The notes under the pieces: model-generated
The model's input: only the letters and a program-made list of their open reading frames with translations
The model's database searches: none
Told to the model about the DNA's origin: nothing
Made by a program: the position numbers and the translations under genes
NCBI RefSeq assembly: GCF_019396325.1
Contig: NZ_JAHKRO010000002.1
Coordinates: 124,001-188,000 of the forward strand
DNA: 64,000 nucleotides
Reading direction: 5' to 3'
Source of the DNA: Nonomuraea ceibae
GTDB taxonomy: Bacteria; Actinomycetota; Actinomycetes; Streptosporangiales; Streptosporangiaceae
Shown: positions 49,969 through 57,943 of the stretch, piece by piece
Position numbering within the stretch: the stretch's first letter is position 1
Layout of the letters: every line of letters starts with the position of its first letter

Positions 49969-52530
49969 CAGCCGCTCGCGCTCGCGGTCGGTCGGGTTGC
50001 CGGTGCGCAGCGCCGTCAACGCCCGCAACTGCAGGTGCGACAGGGCGTCCACGTACGGGTCGCGGAGCTGCACGGCCCGGGAGAGCACCTTGCGGTTCTC
50101 CAGCAGCCGGGTGTGGCCGGTGACCTTCAGCACCAGCTCCCTGGTCCGGTCGTACTCCTCCAGGACCTGGTCGGCGAAGTCCTTGCGCCCGCCCAGGGCC
50201 AGGTAGCGGGCGGCGATGGACCTGTCGGTCTTGGCCAGCGACATCTCGGCGTTGTCCAGCATCGCGTTGAACAGCGGCCATTCGGCGTAGGCGGCCTGGA
50301 GGTCGGACAGGGAGTCGGCCGCGGCCAGGCCGGTGCCGAGCCCGTACCAGCCGGGCAGGTTGACCCGCGTCTGCGCCCAGGCGAACACCCACGGGATGGC
50401 CCGCAGGTCGTCGAGCGAGCGCGGCGCGCCCAGCCCCCGGCGGGCCGGACGCGAGCCGAGCCGCAGCGAGCCGATCTCCTCCAGCGGGCTGACCAGCGCG
50501 AACCACTCGGGGAAGCCCGGCGCCTCGGTGAGCGCGCGGTAGGCCTGCTCGGAGGCGGTGGCGACCCGCTCGGCGAGCGGCCGGAACCGGTCGGCCGCGG
50601 CGGCGGTGCGCGAGCCGACCGACGGCGAGGAGGCCATGATGACGGCGTTGGCGACCTGCTCCATGTGGCGGCGGGCGATCGCGATGTGGCCGTAGCGGGC
50701 GAAGATGACCTCGCCCTGCTCCGTCACCTTGAACCGGCCCGCCACCGAGCCCGGCGCCTGGGCCAGCACCGCCCGGTTGGCGGGGCCGCCGCCCCGGCCG
50801 AGCGCGCCGCCCCGGCCGTGGAACATGCGCAGCTTGACGTCGTTGGCCGCCGCCCACGCGGTGAGCTGCTCCTGCGCCTCGTACAGGCGCAGGGTCGCGG
50901 CGGCCGGGCCGAGCTCCTTGGCCGAGTCGGAGTAGCCGAGCATGATCTCCATGCGCCGCCCGGTGGCCGCCAGCCGCTCCTGGACCTGCGGGATCTCCAG
51001 CATGCCCGCCAGCACGGCAGGCGAGTTGGCCAGGTCCTGGCCCGACTCGAACAGCGGCACCACGTCCAGCACCACGGACCGCCCGCCCAGCGCGTAGGAG
51101 GCGAGCTCGTGCACGGCGGCGATGTCGTCGGCCGAGCGGGTGAACGACACGACGTAGCGCGAGCACGCCGTGACGCCGAACCGCTCCTGGATCCAGGCGA
51201 TGACCCGGATCGTGGCCAGCACCTCCTCGGTGCGCTCCGACAGCTCGCCGCCCGCCCGCAACTCCTCCAGCGCGGCCGCGTGCACCTGGGAGTGCTGGCG
51301 CACCTCCAGCTCGGCCAGGTGGAAGCCGAACGTCTCGACCTGCCAGATCAGATGCTGCAACTCCCCGTACGCCTGCCGTACGGCGTGCTCGGCCAGCGAC
51401 TCCTGCGCCAGCCGGAGGTCGGCCAGCAGCTCGGCGGGGGTGCGGTAGGCCAGGTCCAGGTCACGGCGGCGGGTCGCGGCGATGCGCGCGGCGACGAACA
51501 GCAGCCACTGCCGGTGCGGCTCCGACGGCGACCGGGTCGCCAGCTCGGAGACGAGCTCGGGGTGCGCGTCGACGGCGGCGGCCAGCCCGGCACGCAAGCC
51601 GGCCGAGGCCGGGGCGAACTGGGCGGAGGCGGTCAGCGTGCGCGCGATGCGCGTGCAGGCCGTCTCCAGCGCGTTGAGCACGTGCTCCGACTGGATCTGG
51701 ATGGTGTCGCGGGTGACCTTGGAGGTGACGTTCGGGTTGCCGTCGCGGTCGCCGCCGATCCAGCTCCCGTAGCGGATGAACGGCCTCGCCAGCGGCGGCT
51801 CGGTGCCGGTGGCGTCGCTCAGCGCGGCGTCGAGCGAGCGGTAGACCTGCGGCACCATGCGGAACAGGGTCTCGTCGAAGGCGGCCATCGCGGTGCGCAC
51901 CTCGTCGAGCGGGTCGAGCTTGGTGTTGCGGAGCTGGGCGGTGCGCCACAGCAGGTCGATCTCCTCCAGCAGGCGGCGCTCCAGCTCCGCGCGCTCGGAG
52001 GCGCCGCGGCCGGGCGCGTTGTACTCGGTGAGCTGGCCGCTCACGCGCTGGATGGCGGTGACGACGGCGCGGCGGCGCGCCTCGGTCGGGTGGGCGGTCA
52101 GGACAGGATGCAACTCCAGGCCCTCGACCAGCTCGGCGACCCGGTCGCGGCCGAGCTCGGCCACGGCCTGGGCCAGCGATTCGCGCTGCACCGCGTCCTC
52201 GGTGTCGCGCTGGCGCAGGATGCGGATGCGGTAGTGCTCCTCGGCCAGGTTGGCCAGGTGGAAGTAGCAGGTGAAGGCGCGGGCGACCTGGACCGCGCGG
52301 TCGATCTCCCATCCGGCCGCCAAGGCGGCGATCTCGTCGCCGGACACCTCGCCGCGGCGGGCGGCGATGACGGCCTTGCGCAGGCGTTCGACGTCGGCCA
52401 GCAGGTCCTCGCCGCCCTGCTCGGCGATCACCTGGCCGAGCAGCTTGCCGAGCAGCCGCACATCGCGGCGCAGCTCGTCCGGCATCTCGGTCACGGCGGC
52501 GCTGCGGTGCTCAAGCCCCTGGTCAATCAT
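49909..52530 (-). CDS. ppc: Phosphoenolpyruvate carboxylase
   Basis: An 874-aa enzyme. TAHPTEA holds the catalytic histidine, GGDRDGNP the Mg/PEP region, LGYSDSAKE and FHGRGGALGRGGGP the catalytic loop, and the protein ends QNTG as PEP carboxylases do. It makes oxaloacetate from PEP and bicarbonate, refilling the citrate cycle. ATG at 52530 lies 7 nt after TACCCT and lacks a ribosome site, so it is probably leaderless. Convergent overlap with the YhhN gene. Confidence 0.97.
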   Translation of the reverse strand: MIDQGLEHRSAAVTEMPDELRRDVRLLGKLLGQVIAEQGGEDLLADVERLRKAVIAARRGEVSGDEIAALAAGWEIDRAVQVARAFTCYFHLANLAEEHYRIRILRQRDTEDAVQRESLAQAVAELGRDRVAELVEGLELHPVLTAHPTEARRRAVVTAIQRVSGQLTEYNAPGRGASERAELERRLLEEIDLLWRTAQLRNTKLDPLDEVRTAMAAFDETLFRMVPQVYRSLDAALSDATGTEPPLARPFIRYGSWIGGDRDGNPNVTSKVTRDTIQIQSEHVLNALETACTRIARTLTASAQFAPASAGLRAGLAAAVDAHPELVSELATRSPSEPHRQWLLFVAARIAATRRRDLDLAYRTPAELLADLRLAQESLAEHAVRQAYGELQHLIWQVETFGFHLAELEVRQHSQVHAAALEELRAGGELSERTEEVLATIRVIAWIQERFGVTACSRYVVSFTRSADDIAAVHELASYALGGRSVVLDVVPLFESGQDLANSPAVLAGMLEIPQVQERLAATGRRMEIMLGYSDSAKELGPAAATLRLYEAQEQLTAWAAANDVKLRMFHGRGGALGRGGGPANRAVLAQAPGSVAGRFKVTEQGEVIFARYGHIAIARRHMEQVANAVIMASSPSVGSRTAAAADRFRPLAERVATASEQAYRALTEAPGFPEWFALVSPLEEIGSLRLGSRPARRGLGAPRSLDDLRAIPWVFAWAQTRVNLPGWYGLGTGLAAADSLSDLQAAYAEWPLFNAMLDNAEMSLAKTDRSIAARYLALGGRKDFADQVLEEYDRTRELVLKVTGHTRLLENRKVLSRAVQLRDPYVDALSHLQLRALTALRTGNPTDRERERLSTLLLLSVNGVAAGLQNTG

Positions 52531-52537
52531 GCTTCGA

Positions 52538-52543
52538 AGGGTA
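52538..52543 (-). promoter_or_regulatory. Candidate -10 (TACCCT) of leaderless ppc
   Basis: TACCCT on the minus strand ends 7 nt before the ATG at 52530. Confidence 0.4.
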
Positions 52544-52598
52544 TCGAGTCGCTCTGAACACGCGCAGACCGGTCTCACTTAATGGACTAGACCACTGC

Positions 52599-54167
52599 TC
52601 ACGTGGGACGGGACACGGCGGCCAGCAGCTCGGGCATCCGGGCGAACCCGATCTTGGCGCCGAGGCGGCGGCCGAGCGTCTCGATCGCGAGCCCGTACGG
52701 CGGGGCGAAGGCGAGCACCCACGGGCCGGCGAACGCGACGGCGACGGCGAACGGCGCCGACAGCAGGGCCACGCCGGCGAAGGCGAGCAGGGCGCAGCCG
52801 AACGCCTGGCCGCCCTGCCCGGGCGCGGCGCCGGTGAAGGCGTTCATCCGCTCGGGCACCGTGTAGGGGATGAGCACGCTGGTCACCGAGCCGACGCCGA
52901 ACCCGACGCCGAGCACGCCGGTGCCTGCCGCCAGCGCCCAGCCGATCGTCCCCGGCTCCCCGGCGAACAGCGCGGAGGCGACGGCGACGAGTGCCAGCAC
53001 CGGGACCGCGATCAGCGCGTTGGCCAGGTGACGGCCCGCCAGGTCGAGGTCGAACTGGCGTTGCGCGCCGAAGGCCACCGTGTTCATCCACAGCGAGCGG
53101 CCGTCGATCCCGTAGGCGTTGCCGAGCTGGACGGCGATCATCATGCCGCAGAAGGCGGTCATGACGATGGGCAGTGTGGGGCCGCTCATGCCCTGGCCGG
53201 TGAAGGAGAACGCCATCACCAGGACGACCGCGACGGCGGCGAACCAGAGGATGCGGTAACGCGGGTCGCGGCGGACGTACTTCAGCTCCTTGGTCACGAC
53301 GGCGGCGAGCGGCCCGTCGGGCAGGAACCGGTCGGCGAGCCCGCTGTCGCGGCGCACCGAGGCGGCCTGGGTCGAGGAGTCGGCGGTGACGAGCGCGCGG
53401 CCCAGCGCCTTGATCCACAGCCAGCCGGCGGCCACGGTCAGGGCGGCCAGGACGGCCACCTCGGCGAGCCCGGCGAGCCCGCCGCCGGCGATGGCGTGGG
53501 CGGCCAGCCCCGACGGGGTCCACCGCAGCGCGCCCGCCATGTCGAGGAGCATCCCCTGCGGGTCGCCGAAGCCGCGGTTCATCAGCAGGTTGGGGAGCTG
53601 GAAGAGCAGGACGACGGCGATGGCGGCGACGGCGAGCGCGTCACGGCCGCGCCGGGAGCGCAGCGCGCCCGACAGCGCGGTGGTGACCAGCCGGGAGGCG
53701 ACCAGGCAGAGCGCGAAGTGGGCGAGCACCGCGAGCAGGCCGACGAGCACTCCGCCGACGCCGCCGGCCAGTCCCACCAGCGCCCCGGCGGTCACGATCA
53801 GCGTGGCGGCCGGCCACACGCCGGTCGCCGAGGCGGTGAACATGCCCACGGCCAGCTCGCGGGTGCGCAGCGGGAACAGCGACAGCCGCGCCGGGTCGAG
53901 CGTGTCGTCCAGCCCGAACGCCAGCAGCGGCACGACCATCCAGCCGAAGAGCAGCGCGGTGTAGAGCAGCGTGACGACCGCGACCGCGAGGTCGGGAGGG
54001 GCCAGCCGCAGCAGGCTGACCAGGGCGAAGCCGCCCGCCGCGGTGCCCAGGGCGAGGATGAGCGTGAACGCGAAGCCGACCTGGCGGGCGGTGTCGCCGC
54101 GCAGGTTGCCGGTGATGAGGCGCAGCTTGAGCCCGGCGAACAGCGCGACGGTGCGGGTGAGGCTCAC
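52599..54167 (-). CDS. ABC transporter permease
   Basis: A 522-aa membrane protein with about ten to twelve helices and a central cytoplasmic stretch (VVTKELKYVRRDPRYRIL) typical of exporter-type ABC-2-like permeases. GTG at 54167 follows AGGAG by about 8 nt and overlaps the ATPase stop (GTGA), so the two are coupled. With the ATPase it forms an exporter; the cargo cannot be inferred. Confidence 0.87.
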   Translation of the reverse strand: MSLTRTVALFAGLKLRLITGNLRGDTARQVGFAFTLILALGTAAGGFALVSLLRLAPPDLAVAVVTLLYTALLFGWMVVPLLAFGLDDTLDPARLSLFPLRTRELAVGMFTASATGVWPAATLIVTAGALVGLAGGVGGVLVGLLAVLAHFALCLVASRLVTTALSGALRSRRGRDALAVAAIAVVLLFQLPNLLMNRGFGDPQGMLLDMAGALRWTPSGLAAHAIAGGGLAGLAEVAVLAALTVAAGWLWIKALGRALVTADSSTQAASVRRDSGLADRFLPDGPLAAVVTKELKYVRRDPRYRILWFAAVAVVLVMAFSFTGQGMSGPTLPIVMTAFCGMMIAVQLGNAYGIDGRSLWMNTVAFGAQRQFDLDLAGRHLANALIAVPVLALVAVASALFAGEPGTIGWALAAGTGVLGVGFGVGSVTSVLIPYTVPERMNAFTGAAPGQGGQAFGCALLAFAGVALLSAPFAVAVAFAGPWVLAFAPPYGLAIETLGRRLGAKIGFARMPELLAAVSRPT

Positions 54168-54934
54168 CGGCGCTCTCCTGAGCCGAGCCAGCCCAGGCCC
54201 TCGCCCGCGGCCGCCTGCGGCCCGCCGACCAGGTCGAGGAACGCCTGGTTGAGGCTGCGCCCGGCGCGCACGTCGCCGATCGGGCCCTGGGCGACGATGT
54301 GGCCGCCGCTCATCACCGAGACCCAGTCGCACAGCCGCTCGACCAGGTCCATCACGTGGCTGGAGAAGATGACGGTGGAGCCGGAGGCGGTGAAGCGGCG
54401 CAGCACCTCGGTGAGCGTGTTGGCGCTGACCGGGTCGACGCCCTCGAACGGCTCGTCCAGGAAGAGCACCGACGGGTTGTGCAGCAGCGCGGCGGCCAGG
54501 CCGATCTTCTTGCGCATGCCGGTGGAGTAGTCGACGACGAGCTTGCCCGCGGCGGCGGTCAGGTCCATCACCTGGAGGAGCTCGTCGGCGCGGCGCTCGA
54601 CCTCGGCCTTGGGGATGCCCCGCAGGCGGCCGTTGTAGAGGAGCAGCTCGCGGCCGGACAGCCGCTCGAACAGCCGCAGCCCCTCGGGGAGCACGCCGAT
54701 GCGGGCCTTGACCTGGAGCGGGTCGCGCCACACGTGGTGTCCGTCGACGTGCGCCTCGCCGCCGTCGGGGCGGAGCAGCCCGGTGATCATGCTGAGCGTC
54801 GTCGTCTTGCCCGCGCCGTTGGGCCCGACGAGCCCGGCGAAACTGCCGGCGGGGACGACCAGATCGACCCCGGCCACCGCCACCTGCGGGCCGTAGCGCT
54901 TGAACAGGGCCATGGTGCGTACCGCGTCCGACAT
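54164..54934 (-). CDS. ABC transporter ATP-binding protein
   Basis: A 256-aa nucleotide-binding subunit. Walker A GPNGAGKTT, the signature YSTGMRKK (Ser-Thr-Gly in place of the usual SGGQ), Walker B VLFLDEPFEG and the switch region SSHVMDL are present. It powers the adjacent permease. ATG at 54934 has TAGAGT 6 nt before it, so likely leaderless. Only 36 bp separate it from divergent accD5. Confidence 0.95.
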   Translation of the reverse strand: MSDAVRTMALFKRYGPQVAVAGVDLVVPAGSFAGLVGPNGAGKTTTLSMITGLLRPDGGEAHVDGHHVWRDPLQVKARIGVLPEGLRLFERLSGRELLLYNGRLRGIPKAEVERRADELLQVMDLTAAAGKLVVDYSTGMRKKIGLAAALLHNPSVLFLDEPFEGVDPVSANTLTEVLRRFTASGSTVIFSSHVMDLVERLCDWVSVMSGGHIVAQGPIGDVRAGRSLNQAFLDLVGGPQAAAGEGLGWLGSGERR

Positions 54935-54940
54935 GGATCC

Positions 54941-54963
54941 ACTCTATGAGCAGGGATTAATCT
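54941..54963. promoter_or_regulatory. Interlocked divergent leaderless promoters (ABC / accD5)
   Basis: TAGAGT (minus strand, 54946-54941) ends 6 nt before the ABC ATG, and TAATCT (54958-54963) ends 7 nt before the accD5 ATG. The -10 elements are only 11 bp apart, so each promoter's -35 region lies in or next to the other's start. The two should exclude each other. Confidence 0.5.
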
Positions 54964-54970
54964 TGCGCGC

Positions 54971-56557
54971 ATGACAGCTGCCGAACCCTTGCCAGACATG
55001 CCGGATATTCACACCACCGCTGGGAAGATCGCCGACCTGGAGCGACGGCTGGACGAGGCCGTGCACGCCGGGTCCGCGGCAGCGGTCGACAAGCAGCACG
55101 CCAAGGGCAAGATGACGGCCCGCGAACGGGTGCTGGCGCTGCTGGACGAGGGCTCGTTCGTGGAGTTCGACGAGTTCGCCAGGCACCGCTCGACGATGTT
55201 CGGCCTGGAGAAGCGCCGGCCCTACGGCGACGGCGTCATCACCGGGCACGGCACGATCGACGGACGGCAGGTGTGCGTCTTCTCGCAGGACGTGACCGTG
55301 TTCGGCGGCTCGCTCGGCGAGGTGTACGGCGAGAAGATCGTCAAGGTGCTCGACCTGGCGCTCAAGATCGGCTGCCCGATCATCGGCATCAACGAGGGCG
55401 GCGGCGCGCGCATCCAGGAGGGCGTCGTCGCGCTCGGCCTCTACGCGGAGATCTTCAAGCGCAACGTGCACGCCTCCGGGGTGATCCCGCAGATCTCGCT
55501 CATCATGGGCGCCGCGGCCGGGGGCCACGTCTACTCCCCCGCGCTGACGGACTTCGTGGTCATGGTGGACCAGACCTCGCACATGTTCATCACCGGGCCG
55601 GACGTCATCAAGACGGTCACCGGGGAGGAGGTCACGTTCGAGGAGCTCGGCGGCGCCCACGCGCACAACACCAAGTCGGGCGTGGCCCACTACCAGGCGG
55701 CGGACGAGCACGACGCGCTGGACTACGTCAAGGCGCTGCTGTCCTACCTGCCCTCCAACAACCTCGACGAGGCGCCGGGCTTCGAGGCGGCCGAGGACCT
55801 GGACCCCGATCCGGAGCTGGACGTCATCATCCCCGACTCGGCGAACCAGCCGTACGACATGCGCCGGGTCGTCGAGCACGTGCTGGACGACGGGGAGTTC
55901 CTGGAGGTCCACGAGCTGTTCGCGCCGAACGTGGTGGTCGGGTACGGGCGCGTCGACGGGCGGCCGGTGGGCGTGGTGGCCAACCAGCCCATGCATTTCG
56001 CCGGATGCCTGGATATCAACGCATCGGAGAAGGCTGCACGATTTATTCGAACATGTGATGCTTTCAATATTCCGATCCTGACTTTTGTTGATGTACCGGG
56101 TTTCCTCCCCGGAACCGATCAGGAATGGAACGGAATCATCCGCCGCGGCGCCAAGCTCCTGTTCGCCTACGCCGAGGCCACCGTCCCCCTGGTCACCGTC
56201 ATCACCCGCAAGGCCTACGGCGGCGCGTACGACGTCATGGGGTCCAAGCACCTGGGCGCCGACGTCAATCTGGCCTGGCCCACCGCACAGATCGCGGTCA
56301 TGGGCGCGCAGGGCGCCGTCAACATCCTCTACCGGCGCGAGCTGGCCGCCTCCGACGACGCCGACGCCGAGCGGGCGCGACGGGTCACCGAGTACGAGGA
56401 CACGCTGGCCAACCCGTACATCGCCGCGGAACGCGGCTACGTGGACGCCGTCATCCGGCCGTCGGAGACGCGGGCGCACATCGTCAGGGCGCTGCGGGCG
56501 CTGCGCAACAAGCGCGCCAGCCTGCCGCCCAAGAAGCACGGGAACATCCCGCTGTGA
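54971..56557 (+). CDS. accD5: Acyl-CoA carboxylase beta subunit (propionyl/acetyl-CoA carboxyltransferase)
   Basis: A 528-aa carboxyltransferase. [18 protein letters not shown] opens the N domain; GGGARIQEG and [13 protein letters not shown] form the acyl-CoA oxyanion site, and [13 protein letters not shown] the biotin side in the C domain. With the biotinylated alpha subunit (not in the window) and AccE it makes malonyl- or methylmalonyl-CoA. Near birA, as accD5 is in mycobacteria. Codons 350-385 are strikingly AT-rich (60 nt at 56041-56100 are about 38% GC). Confidence 0.95.
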   Translation: MTAAEPLPDMPDIHTTAGKIADLERRLDEAVHAGSAAAVDKQHAKGKMTARERVLALLDEGSFVEFDEFARHRSTMFGLEKRRPYGDGVITGHGTIDGRQVCVFSQDVTVFGGSLGEVYGEKIVKVLDLALKIGCPIIGINEGGGARIQEGVVALGLYAEIFKRNVHASGVIPQISLIMGAAAGGHVYSPALTDFVVMVDQTSHMFITGPDVIKTVTGEEVTFEELGGAHAHNTKSGVAHYQAADEHDALDYVKALLSYLPSNNLDEAPGFEAAEDLDPDPELDVIIPDSANQPYDMRRVVEHVLDDGEFLEVHELFAPNVVVGYGRVDGRPVGVVANQPMHFAGCLDINASEKAARFIRTCDAFNIPILTFVDVPGFLPGTDQEWNGIIRRGAKLLFAYAEATVPLVTVITRKAYGGAYDVMGSKHLGADVNLAWPTAQIAVMGAQGAVNILYRRELAASDDADAERARRVTEYEDTLANPYIAAERGYVDAVIRPSETRAHIVRALRALRNKRASLPPKKHGNIPL

Positions 56558-56754
56558 GCGGCCACCTGCGCGTCGTGCGCGGCGACGCCACGCCCGAGGA
56601 GATCGCCGCGCTCGTGGCCGTCCTCGCCACCCGCCACGCCCGGCCGGCACCCTCCGTGACCCCCGCAGCACAATCCTGGCGCAACCCCGCGAGAAGCATG
56701 CGTAACCCCCCGGCGCCGGGGAAGTCGGCTTGGCGGATGAGCGCCCAACCCTAG
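56554..56754 (+). CDS. accE: Acyl-CoA carboxylase epsilon subunit AccE
   Basis: A 66-aa protein starting at GTG 56554, overlapping the accD5 stop (GTGA). [19 protein letters not shown] is the actinobacterial epsilon-subunit helix, and the tail with conserved tryptophans ([16 protein letters not shown]) matches the family. AccE stabilises and stimulates the AccA-AccD complex. Its TAG stop lies inside the left arm of a long hairpin. Confidence 0.92.
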   Translation: MSGHLRVVRGDATPEEIAALVAVLATRHARPAPSVTPAAQSWRNPARSMRNPPAPGKSAWRMSAQP

Positions 56755-56826
56755 ATAGATCCCGGGAATCGGGTGTCAAGTTCTCCGGGAGTTGGGACTA
56801 TCTAGAGAAAGTAGGCGTATATAGTC
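56751..56826 (+). promoter_or_regulatory. Hairpin over the accE stop with an alternative downstream pairing
   Basis: CTAGATAG-A-TCCC (56751-56763) pairs with GGGACTATCTAG (56794-56805), a 12-bp stem with one bulged A. Part of the right arm, GACTAT (56796-56801), can instead pair with ATAGTC (56821-56826), which overlaps a TATAGT -10-like element (56820-56825) before the NYN gene. It may be a plain terminator or an attenuator-like switch. Confidence 0.5.
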
Positions 56827-56861
56827 AGCCGATCAACTAACGCCGCGGCCTGGAGGACATC

Positions 56862-57803
56862 ATGGCCATCCCAGACCTCATGCCGCATCCTGTGGCAGCC
56901 AAGTACGCCGTCCTTGTGGATGTCGGTTATCTCTACGCTGCCGCAGGTGAAGTGCTGCTCGGCGCCAAGGAGCGCAAGGAATATCGAGTGGCGGCCGATG
57001 AGCTCATCCAGAGTCTACAGAAACATGCAGAGGAACGTATTTCCGGGGAGCTTCTGCGGATCTATTGGTATGACGCGGCCCGCGACCGGGTTCCCACGGT
57101 CGACCAGCGGGTCATCGCCCAGCTCCCCTGGGTCAAGGTGCGGCTTGGCAACCTGAACGCCCGTGGCCAGCAGAAAGGCGTCGACGCGCAGATCAGGAGC
57201 GACCTGGAGGCGCTGGCCAGGCACCACGCGGTGACCGACACCATCCTGCTGGCCGGCGACGAGGACATGGTGCCCGCGGTGGAGGCCGCCCAGGCGTACG
57301 GGGTGCGGATCCACCTATGGGGGGTCGAGCCGCCTTATGGGACCAACCAGGCCGAGCGCCTGGTCTGGGAGTCCGACACCGTGGAAGTGATCAGCGCTGA
57401 TTTCCTGAGGCCCTTTTTCAGCCGTGCTCCCCAGCCCGTCGCGGTCACCCCGCCGGCGGCCGCGCCCTCGCCCGCCCAGGTGTTCGCCGGCCGCGCGCCG
57501 GTCAAGCCGCACGTCAAACCCGGCCAGGTGGCCAAGCTCGGGCCCAGCCGCCCGCGCGTGGAGGACGTGGGCGAGCACGTGGCGCAGAAGTGGATCCTCA
57601 CCCGGGGCCGCGACAACATCCGCGACCTGCTCCCCGGCCCCATCCTGCCGACGGTGATCGACACCGAGCTGCTCATCGAGGCGGAGAAGGAGCTCGGCCA
57701 CTCGCTGCGGCCCTACCCGGAGGCGCGCGTGTGGCTGCGCGACGGCTTCTGGGCGCGCGTCTACCGCGAGTTCGATCTGGGGGTCGGCGTCTCGTCCAAG
57801 TGA
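56862..57803 (+). CDS. NYN-domain (LabA/DUF88-type) protein with C-terminal extension
   Basis: A 313-aa protein. Residues 15-190 form a LabA-type NYN/PIN domain: VLVDVGYLY, GVDAQIRSDLEAL and LLAGDEDMVPAVE hold the acidic metal ligands. A Pro/Ala linker (200-230) leads to a C-terminal ~80-residue domain rich in Arg and acidic residues (RDNIRDLLPG to VWLRDGFWARVYREF), possibly nucleic-acid binding. It probably cleaves or binds RNA. ATG at 56862 follows GGAGG by 6 nt. The second NYN gene of the window. Confidence 0.85.
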   Translation: MAIPDLMPHPVAAKYAVLVDVGYLYAAAGEVLLGAKERKEYRVAADELIQSLQKHAEERISGELLRIYWYDAARDRVPTVDQRVIAQLPWVKVRLGNLNARGQQKGVDAQIRSDLEALARHHAVTDTILLAGDEDMVPAVEAAQAYGVRIHLWGVEPPYGTNQAERLVWESDTVEVISADFLRPFFSRAPQPVAVTPPAAAPSPAQVFAGRAPVKPHVKPGQVAKLGPSRPRVEDVGEHVAQKWILTRGRDNIRDLLPGPILPTVIDTELLIEAEKELGHSLRPYPEARVWLRDGFWARVYREFDLGVGVSSK

Positions 57804-57819
57804 CCGAGGAGCGCCTCGG
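57804..57819 (+). terminator. Hairpin after the NYN gene
   Basis: CCGAGG-AGCG-CCTCGG forms a 6-bp stem and tetraloop starting at the stop codon. The rest of the 140-bp gap holds only the next promoter. Confidence 0.45.
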
Positions 57820-57930
57820 GCGGCTCCGGCGTGCGGCTCTCCCACAGCGTGGCGATGCCGCGCCCCGGCGCTGACCTGGGCGTTCACGGTAACGTCTGAT
57901 TTCCGCCAGTCGACACCTGTGACCAGCGCA

Positions 57931-57936
57931 TAGCCT
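57931..57936 (+). promoter_or_regulatory. Candidate -10 (TAGCCT) of the Ada-AlkA gene
   Basis: TAGCCT ends 7 nt before the ATG at 57944. Confidence 0.4.
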
Positions 57937-57943
57937 CGGAGGC

